Source: JBCBKU01 sp038521345 (GTDB taxonomy: Bacteria > Pseudomonadota > Alphaproteobacteria > Rhodobacterales > Rhodobacteraceae). Taken from it: a stretch of DNA of 10,928 nt. The notes below the pieces were generated by a model. It was given only the letters and a program-made list of their open reading frames with translations, searched no databases and had not been told where the DNA came from. Location of the stretch: positions 1-10,928 of the forward strand of contig JBCBKU010000038.1 in NCBI GenBank assembly GCA_038521345.1, in the 5' to 3' direction. Made by a program: the position numbers and the translations under genes. Shown here one piece after another: positions 6,494 through 10,928 of the stretch (within the stretch, counting starts at the first letter, position 1; each line of letters begins with the position of its first letter).

Positions 6494-7207
6494 ATGGATT
6501 TACTTCTTGGATATCTTGCTGGCCTCCTGACGCTGATCAATCCCTGCGTCCTTCCGATCCTGCCAATCGTGCTCGCCTCGGCACTTCAGGCCGGACGGCT
6601 TGGTCCCGTTGCGTTGGCCGGTGGCATGGCAGTGTCGTTCGTCGTACTTGGCCTCGGCGTGGCCGCCTTGGGCTATGCATTCGGCATCACGGAAGAGACG
6701 ATCGCCAATGCGGGCGCGGTTTTGATGATCGGTTTTGGATTGGTCCTGCTGGTGCCTCGCTTCTCGGAAGGATTTGCCACTGCAACCGCAGGTTTCGCCG
6801 CCCGGGCCGATACCGGCATGGATGACATTGACCGGTCGAGTCTTGGCGGCCAGGTCCTCGGGGGCGCACTTCTTGGTGCGGTCTGGAGCCCATGCATCGG
6901 CCCAACCTTGGGCGGCGCGATCAGCTTGGCAAGCCAGGGCCAGAACTTGCTTTGGGCTGGGGCTATCATGACCGCCTTCGCGCTGGGTGTCGCTACGATC
7001 ATTCTCGCTCTCGCTTATGGGGCCCGTTCGGTTATCCAGAAGCGGCAGGCACTGATGCGGCAGATAGCGAGCAAGGCCCGCCCGATCCTTGGCGCCGTCT
7101 TCGTTACCGTTGGCCTCGGCATCCTTTTCAAGGTGCACCACATGCTTGAGTTCTGGGCGATCCAGAACCTTCCCACTTGGCTGATCGACCTGTCAGTTTC
7201 CCTTTGA
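6494..7207 (+). CDS. ccdA: CcdA/DsbD-type membrane thiol-disulfide transporter
   Basis: A 237-residue inner-membrane protein of the CcdA/DsbD transmembrane family, which moves reducing equivalents from cytoplasmic thioredoxin across the membrane to periplasmic thiol proteins, for example in cytochrome c maturation. The two redox cysteines are both in their characteristic proline motifs: Cys18 in NPCVLP (first helix) and Cys134 in SPCIGP (fourth helix). Six hydrophobic segments fit the family, and the length is normal for CcdA; a charged loop (about residues 100-118) joins the two halves. The ATG at 6494 is the start that places the first helix correctly, but no Shine-Dalgarno sequence precedes it. 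A thioredoxin-like gene follows after 13 bases, so the natural reading is a split DsbD: this protein as the membrane domain and the next as a periplasmic partner. Whether it serves cytochrome c biogenesis or another periplasmic client cannot be decided here because no ccm gene is in view. Confidence 0.92.
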   Translation: MDLLLGYLAGLLTLINPCVLPILPIVLASALQAGRLGPVALAGGMAVSFVVLGLGVAALGYAFGITEETIANAGAVLMIGFGLVLLVPRFSEGFATATAGFAARADTGMDDIDRSSLGGQVLGGALLGAVWSPCIGPTLGGAISLASQGQNLLWAGAIMTAFALGVATIILALAYGARSVIQKRQALMRQIASKARPILGAVFVTVGLGILFKVHHMLEFWAIQNLPTWLIDLSVSL

Positions 7208-7220
7208 ACGGAGAAGTCTC

Positions 7221-7628
7221 ATGAACCGTCGCGCATTTCTTTTCACCACGGTCGCCTTTGTCGCAACGCCGGCCCTTGCCGGAATTGGCGTGGACTACAC
7301 GCCTGGTCTGGTCCAACAGGAACTGGCAGCCGGAAAGACCGTCTTTCTAGACTTCGCTGCTGACTGGTGCACGACCTGTGCCCGCCAGGAACGCGTGATA
7401 GCCGAGTTGATGGCCGAAAACCCTGCCTATGCCGAGAATGTCGCGTTCATCCGCGTGGATTGGGATCAATACCGTTCCGCAGAGATCACCAAGAACCTTG
7501 CCGTCCCGCGTCGATCGACGCTGATCGTGTTGCGGGGCAACGAGGAACTCGGCCGCATTGTCGCGGGAACGCGCAAGGACGACATCAAGGCCCTCATGGA
7601 TACCGCGCTTGCAGCGGCCACGGCCTGA
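7221..7628 (+). CDS. Exported thioredoxin-like protein with CTTC active site
   Basis: A 135-residue thioredoxin-fold protein. Residues 1-20 form a signal peptide ending ATPALA with a likely cut after Ala20; its start MNRRAFLF resembles a twin-arginine (RRxFL) signal. The mature part begins with a helix, then the strand VFLDFAADWC and the active site Cys50-Thr-Thr-Cys53, then the helix ARQERVIAELM, strand AFIRVDWD, strand STLIVLRG and a last helix. The segment after the active site is like the DsbD C-terminal domain and other CcdA partners. GGAGA at 7210-7214 sits seven bases before the ATG. Odd point: where thioredoxins have Thr/Ile/Val-cis-Pro just before the fourth strand, this protein reads VPRRSTLIV, so Ser99 takes the place of the proline; Pro96 is three residues earlier. 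Likely role, from context: thiol reductant in the periplasm, fed by the CcdA-type protein encoded just upstream. The SRPBCC gene begins eight bases after its stop. Confidence 0.88.
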   Translation: MNRRAFLFTTVAFVATPALAGIGVDYTPGLVQQELAAGKTVFLDFAADWCTTCARQERVIAELMAENPAYAENVAFIRVDWDQYRSAEITKNLAVPRRSTLIVLRGNEELGRIVAGTRKDDIKALMDTALAAATA

Positions 7629-7636
7629 GCGCGAAG

Positions 7637-8125
7637 GTGGCGGCGCACAGCTTCCACCTGACCACTTCATGGCGGATCGAGGCAGGCCTTGATCAAGTCT
7701 GCCACGTCCTGACAGATGCGCAGCGACTGCCTTCTTGGTGGGGAGACGTTTATCTTGAGGTGCGGCAAATCTCAGAGGGCGACGATCGTGGGGTCGGCTC
7801 GGTGGTCGAGGTGCTGACGAAAGGCGCTTTGCCCTACACCCTGCGCTGGCAAGCCACACTCCTGACCGAGGACTTCCCACGACGTTGGGAGATTGGCGCA
7901 AGCGGTGACCTGAGCGGCCGGGGCGTCTGGAACCTGCGCCCCGATGGGTCCGTGGTACACGCGCACTATGATTGGCGCGTGGACGCGGAAAAGCCCGTAC
8001 TAAGGGTTCTTTCGCCCTTGCTAAAGCCGCTCTTTGCCTGGAACCATAACTGGGCCATGGCCAAGGGGCGCGCCGGGATTGATGTTGAACTGAACCGTCT
8101 CTTCGGCAAAGACCTAGCCGATTGA
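7637..8125 (+). CDS. SRPBCC-family (START/Bet v1-like) protein
   Basis: A 162-residue protein with the features of the SRPBCC (polyketide cyclase/dehydrase-like) helix-grip fold: an N-terminal strand (FHLTTSWRIEA), a helix with VCHVLTDAQRLPSWWGDVY, where the pair of Trp is typical, a chain of beta strands in the middle (TKGALPYTLRWQA, GDLSGRGVWNL, VVHAHYDWRV), and a long C-terminal helix beginning near LLKPLFAWNHNWAMAKG. No signal peptide is seen, so it is probably cytoplasmic. Such folds bind hydrophobic ligands; the ligand here is unknown. No ATG is available at the right place: I use the GTG at 7637-7639, eight bases after the thioredoxin-like stop, which suggests translational coupling, but no ribosome binding site is clear and the start may be off by a few residues. 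The open frame extends far upstream inside the thioredoxin-like gene, but that part is out-of-frame shadow. Its 3' end overlaps the converging aroC by 12 bases. Confidence 0.8.
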   Translation: MAAHSFHLTTSWRIEAGLDQVCHVLTDAQRLPSWWGDVYLEVRQISEGDDRGVGSVVEVLTKGALPYTLRWQATLLTEDFPRRWEIGASGDLSGRGVWNLRPDGSVVHAHYDWRVDAEKPVLRVLSPLLKPLFAWNHNWAMAKGRAGIDVELNRLFGKDLAD

Positions 8126-9214
8126 TCCTCGGACGCCGCCGGTCTGCGCACGGTCAAGCAGGATATGATCGAGCAACACTGCCGCCGCCATCGCCTCGGC
8201 CACCGGGACGGCCCGAATGCCCACGCAGGGATCGTGGCGGCCCTTGGTTATGATGTCGGTTTCTTCTCCCCCCACGGTAATCGTCTTCCGCGGCGTGAGG
8301 ATTGAAGAAGTGGGTTTGACCGCAAAGCGCACGACGATGTCCTGTCCCGTGGAAATGCCGCCAAGAATACCGCCGGCATGGTTCGTCGTATACACCGGTC
8401 CGTCCGTCCCCATAGTAATCTCATCCGCGTTTGCCGATCCCGTCAGACGTGCGGCGGCCAGGCCTTCGCCGATCTCCACGCCTTTTACAGCGTTGATCGA
8501 CATCATCGCCGCAGCCAGATCCGTATCGAGCTTTGCGTAGACCGGTGCCCCTAAACCGGCGGACGCGCCGCGAACGGTGACTTCGATCATGGCGCCGACA
8601 CTGTCACCGGACTTCCGCAGGTCGTCGAGGTAGACGGCCCAGTCCTCTGCGGCTTTGGGATCTGGCGTCCAGAACGGATTGCGGTCGATTTCGTCCCAGT
8701 CGAATCGGGCGCGGTCGATCTCATGAGGGCCCATGCCCACCATATACCCCGTGACGGTCGTTTGCGGCACCAGCGCCTTCAACGCCGCCCGGGCAACACC
8801 ACCGGCCGCCACGCGCGCCGCTGTTTCCCGAGCCGAGGATCGGCCACCGCCGCGATAATCTCGATGACCGTATTTCTGCCAATAGGTGATGTCCGCATGC
8901 CCGGGGCGGAACTTAGCCGCGATTTCGGAATAGTCTTTGGAACGTTGATCGGTGTTTCGGATCATCAGCTGGATGGGCGTACCGGTCGTTTTTCCCTCGA
9001 ACACGCCGGACAGTATCTCGACGGCATCCGCTTCGCGGCGCTGAGTCGTGTAACGGTTCTGGCCCGGTTTTCTGCGATCCAGCCAGATCTGCAGATCCTC
9101 CGCGCTAAGCGTTATCCCAGGCGGACAGCCGTCTACCGTGGCCCCAAGCGCAGGTCCATGGCTTTCACCCCATGTTGTGACGCAAAAAATATGACCGTAT
9201 GTGTTGATGCTCAT
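8114..9214 (-). CDS. aroC: Chorismate synthase
   Basis: A complete 366-residue enzyme of the last step of the shikimate pathway: it converts 5-enolpyruvylshikimate-3-phosphate to chorismate by trans-elimination of phosphate, needing reduced FMN (EC 4.2.3.5). Signature segments are all present: TTWGESHGPALGATVDG near the N-terminus with catalytic His19, DRRKPGQNRYTTQRRE, RPGHADITYWQKYG with catalytic His106, and RDYRGGGRSSARETAARVAAG; near the end come the glycine-rich GGILGGISTGQDIV and the RHDPCVGIRAVPVAEAMAA segments. The start at 9212-9214 is firm because GGAGGA (complement of 9220-9225) lies five bases upstream. The segment before the first signature reads FCVTT where E. coli has FRVTT, a one-base CGC-to-TGC difference at a somewhat variable position. 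It is divergent from the thiB unit and converges with the SRPBCC gene. Confidence 0.97.
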   Translation of the reverse strand: MSINTYGHIFCVTTWGESHGPALGATVDGCPPGITLSAEDLQIWLDRRKPGQNRYTTQRREADAVEILSGVFEGKTTGTPIQLMIRNTDQRSKDYSEIAAKFRPGHADITYWQKYGHRDYRGGGRSSARETAARVAAGGVARAALKALVPQTTVTGYMVGMGPHEIDRARFDWDEIDRNPFWTPDPKAAEDWAVYLDDLRKSGDSVGAMIEVTVRGASAGLGAPVYAKLDTDLAAAMMSINAVKGVEIGEGLAAARLTGSANADEITMGTDGPVYTTNHAGGILGGISTGQDIVVRFAVKPTSSILTPRKTITVGGEETDIITKGRHDPCVGIRAVPVAEAMAAAVLLDHILLDRAQTGGVRGSIG

Positions 9215-9272
9215 CGTCGTCCTCCGCGGGCCGGTCTATCGGCGGGGGATCGGCCTCTCAAGGGCTTTCGGG

Positions 9273-9299
9273 TTGCATCATCCGAACCCTGTGCATACA
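9273..9299 (+). promoter_or_regulatory. Candidate promoter for the thiB operon
   Basis: TTGCAT (9273-9278) could be a -35 box and CATACA (9294-9299) a -10 box, separated by 15 bases, two fewer than ideal. Transcription from it would begin near 9306, just where the TPP aptamer helix begins, which is the main support. Each box matches the sigma-70 consensus only in part. Confidence 0.35.
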
Positions 9300-9303
9300 C
9301 CGA

Positions 9304-9394
9304 CAACACCTCGGGGTGCCCATTGGGCTGAGATGCGCGATCAGCGTGGACCCGTTGAACCTGAACCGGTTAACACCGGCGGAGGGAAGGTTGA
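9304..9394 (+). ncRNA. TPP riboswitch (THI element) aptamer
   Basis: All conserved blocks of the thiamine pyrophosphate aptamer are present in order: CTCGGGGTGCCC (9310-9321), GGGCTGAGATG (9326-9336), ACCCGTTGAACCTGA (9350-9364), and CCGGTTAACACCGGCGGAGGGAA (split over 9367-9388). P1 can close as ACC (9308-9310) with GGT (9389-9391), or as CAAC/TTG plus CC/GG with two bulged bases. The CTGAGA block is the pyrimidine sensor that grips the thiamine ring; the ACCTGA and GGAGGGAA parts belong to the pyrophosphate-sensing arm and the core. The optional P3a arm is absent and P3 is short. It precedes thiB, which transports the same ligand family, so the logic is end-product repression of uptake. Confidence 0.95.
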
Positions 9395-9443
9395 GAACCC
9401 GCTCATCCAGACTCCGTCCGGCTTGGATATGGAGGATGACATG
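9389..9443 (+). promoter_or_regulatory. Riboswitch expression platform with ribosome-site sequestration
   Basis: TCATCC (9403-9408) and TCC (9413-9415) are together complementary to the nine bases GGAGGATGA (9431-9439), which hold the thiB ribosome binding site; AGAC (9409-9412) would bulge. Competing with this, CTCATCC (9402-9408) can pair with GGTTGAG (9389-9395), six of seven positions, using the same 3' strand that closes P1 of the aptamer. So P1 formed (TPP bound) leaves TCATCC free to hide the ribosome site, while P1 open lets it be captured. No U-rich terminator is present, which favours translational control. The pairings are seen; the switching is inference. Confidence 0.6.
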
Positions 9444-10427
9444 CGGTTCCCCCTGACCTTTGCCGGCATCTTGGTGGCCAGTGCCGCCATCGCCGACGCA
9501 CCTGTACTGACAATCTACACCTATGACAGTTTCGTGTCTGAATGGGGCCCGGGCCCCGTTATCGAAGCCAACTTTGAAGCAACCTGCGCTTGCGACCTTC
9601 AGTTTGTAGGATTGGGCGATGGGGCAAGTCTCTTGGCACGCCTTCGCCTTGAGGGATCTGGCAGTGATGCCGACATCGTTCTGGGCCTCGACACCAACCT
9701 GATTGCGACAGCATCCGAGACAGGTCTCTTTGCGGCACATGGCCAAGGTGACTTGGATAACGATTTGCCCGTCACTTGGACCGACCCGATCTTCGTTCCC
9801 TATGATTGGGGCCATTTCGCCTTCGTCTACGACTCAACCCGGCTCGAGGTTCCGCCCACGTCGTTCCGGGATCTGGCCGACAGCGACGTTTCGATCCTGA
9901 TCCAGGATCCGCGGTCTTCGACACCGGGACTCGGGTTGCTGATGTGGGTCAAGGATGTCTATGGCGACGAGGCTGGCGACATTTGGGCCGACCTTGCCGA
10001 CAACATCGTCGCGGTGACACCGGGCTGGTCAGAGGCCTATGGCCTTTTTCTCGAAGGCGAGGCCGAAATGGTGCTGAGTTATACCACCTCGCCCGCCTAT
10101 CACCTGATCGCAGAGGGCGATGCGACAAAAGCCGCCGCTGCTTTCGACGAAGGGCATCACATTCAGATTGAAGTCGTGGCCAAGCTTTCTGGTTCGGACG
10201 AACCGGAACTGGCAGACGCATTCCTTCGGTTTGTTTCAGAGCCCGGATTTCAATCCGTCATCCCGACAACGAACTGGATGTACCCGGCCGTGACCCCAGC
10301 GAACGGACTGCCCGATGGGTTCGAAACGCTTCTGGTACCGGAAACAACTCATTTGATAGATCCCGTCTCGGTACCGGTGCTTCGGGAAACAGCGCTCTCT
10401 GAATGGCTGAGCGCGCTCAGCCGCTAG
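9441..10427 (+). CDS. thiB: Thiamine ABC transporter substrate-binding protein
   Basis: A 328-residue periplasmic binding protein, essentially the length of E. coli ThiB (TbpA), which captures thiamine, thiamine monophosphate and TPP for import. Residues 1-20 are a signal peptide with likely cleavage after ADA20. The mature part tracks ThiB closely: LTIYTYDSF with WGPGPV, the DADIVLGLDTNL segment, FVPYDWGHFAFVYD, QDPRSSTPGLGLLMW, GWSEAYGLFLEGEAEMVLSYTT-like (split over residues 194-215), SPAYH and IPTTNWMYP. These include the aromatic residues that stack on the thiamine rings in the E. coli structure. The ATG at 9441 is preferred because GGAGG at 9431-9435 lies five bases upstream; another in-frame ATG at 9429 lacks one, and the open frame back to 9201 runs through the riboswitch. 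thiP overlaps its 3' end by 25 bases. Confidence 0.96.
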   Translation: MRFPLTFAGILVASAAIADAPVLTIYTYDSFVSEWGPGPVIEANFEATCACDLQFVGLGDGASLLARLRLEGSGSDADIVLGLDTNLIATASETGLFAAHGQGDLDNDLPVTWTDPIFVPYDWGHFAFVYDSTRLEVPPTSFRDLADSDVSILIQDPRSSTPGLGLLMWVKDVYGDEAGDIWADLADNIVAVTPGWSEAYGLFLEGEAEMVLSYTTSPAYHLIAEGDATKAAAAFDEGHHIQIEVVAKLSGSDEPELADAFLRFVSEPGFQSVIPTTNWMYPAVTPANGLPDGFETLLVPETTHLIDPVSVPVLRETALSEWLSALSR

Positions 10428-10928
10428 GTCTCTGGGTCTGGGCCGGCGGAGCGGCCGCCGGCCTTCTGCTGACCCTGTCTCTGGCGCCGATTGCCGCCGT
10501 TCTGGCTCGGGCCGGAGAAGCCGGTGGACTAGGACCCGCAGATTGGGCGGCGGTCCGGTTCACATTGGTGCAGGCCTCGCTTTCCGCGACACTGTCTGTG
10601 CTCTTTGCGGTTCCACTGGCCCGGGCGCTGGCGCGTCGGTCGTTTCGTGGCCGGCGGCTTCTCGTGACAGTTCTCGGCGCACCTTTTATCTTGCCGGTTA
10701 TCGTCGCGGTCCTTGGGCTTGTTGCCGTCTACGGGCGCAGCGGATGGATCAGCGGTCTCCTTGCCCATTTAGGGCAGGGGCCTGTCGACATTTATGGGTT
10801 GGCGGGCGTCGCTTTGGCCCATGTTTTCTTCAACCTGCCGCTCGCCACGCGGCTGATCCTGCAGGAATGGGCGCATGTGCCGGGCGAGCACCTTCGGCTG
10901 GCAGCAGCACTCGGGTTTCGGTCGACAG
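10403..10928 (+). CDS. thiP: Thiamine ABC transporter permease, 5' part
   Basis: The frame runs from the ATG at 10403 past the right edge, giving the first 175 residues of a protein that should be about 500 long. An in-frame TGA stands directly before the ATG, so no earlier start is possible. The sequence matches the N-terminal half of E. coli ThiP: a first membrane helix (WAGGAAAGLLLTLSL-like), then VRFTLVQASLSATLSVLFAV, LARALARRSF, ILPVIVAVLGLVAVYGRSGW, GLAGVALAHVFFNLPLATRL and the EAA-type loop PGEHLRLAAALGFRS that docks on the ATPase subunit. It forms the inner-membrane channel of the thiamine/TPP importer with ThiB and the ATPase ThiQ, which is expected just beyond the window. No clear ribosome binding site precedes it; translation is probably coupled to thiB, whose last 25 bases it overlaps. 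Confidence 0.93.
   Translation, partial: MAERAQPLGLWVWAGGAAAGLLLTLSLAPIAAVLARAGEAGGLGPADWAAVRFTLVQASLSATLSVLFAVPLARALARRSFRGRRLLVTVLGAPFILPVIVAVLGLVAVYGRSGWISGLLAHLGQGPVDIYGLAGVALAHVFFNLPLATRLILQEWAHVPGEHLRLAAALGFRST

Noticed and set aside
7367..7636. Long N-terminal extension of the SRPBCC frame into the thioredoxin-like gene
   Set aside because: This part is an out-of-frame reading of the thioredoxin-like gene, rich in Arg, His and Cys, and unlike any SRPBCC protein.
9182..9184. FCVTT in place of FRVTT in AroC (possible damaging change)
   Set aside because: The position varies among chorismate synthases and all catalytic motifs are intact, so I take it as natural variation.
8723..9331. 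202-codon plus-strand open frame
   Set aside because: It lies opposite aroC, whose minus-strand reading has all family signatures.
9201..9440. Upstream extension of the thiB frame
   Set aside because: It translates through the start of the opposite aroC gene and the TPP riboswitch; the signal peptide starts at 9441.
1..10928. Mobile elements, CRISPR repeats, toxin-antitoxin or defence genes
   Set aside because: No transposase or integrase motif, terminal inverted repeats, spaced direct repeats or known defence domains were seen; all genes fit ordinary core or metabolic families.

Overview
The window looks like chromosomal DNA of a GC-rich alphaproteobacterium, most likely in the Rhodobacterales (Roseobacter/Rhodobacter group). 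That placement rests on remembered resemblance of the adenine deaminase, HU-like protein, chorismate synthase and SRPBCC protein to that order, plus high third-position GC; no search was run. I see no mobile element, CRISPR array, tRNA or rRNA. Every base lies in or close to a gene, and the longest non-coding gap is the 226-base aroC/thiB spacer.

Layout. (1) 1-377: 3' end of a FAR-17a/AIG1-like (Pr6Pr-type) integral membrane protein, reading +, whose end overlaps by 32 bases the end of (2) a minus-strand pair: arsC (glutaredoxin-dependent arsenate reductase) followed by a YeeZ-like extended SDR protein. (3) 1773-5056: a tight two-gene operon, adenine deaminase (ade) and AMP nucleosidase (amn), sharing an ATGA junction and followed by a likely terminator. 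Together they make a purine salvage/degradation route AMP -> adenine + ribose-5-phosphate, then adenine -> hypoxanthine + ammonia. (4) 5204-5491: a small HU-family nucleoid protein with a strong intrinsic terminator, abutting (5) an EamA/DMT ten-helix transporter. (6) 6494-8125: a redox cluster of a CcdA-type membrane thiol transporter, an exported CxxC thioredoxin-like protein, and a small SRPBCC protein of unknown role. (7) 8114-9214 minus: chorismate synthase aroC. (8) 9304 to the right edge: a TPP riboswitch followed by thiB and the start of thiP, a thiamine/TPP ABC importer running out of the window.

The genes are mostly recognisable families, and I do not see a multi-gene system that looks wholly new. 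The points best worth a second look are: the exported thioredoxin-like protein, which has a twin-arginine-like signal and apparently no cis-proline at the usual place, encoded between ccdA and an SRPBCC gene; a detailed mutually exclusive base-pairing model for the thiB riboswitch; the AMP-to-hypoxanthine operon; and the very tight terminator/start-codon packing between hup and the EamA gene.
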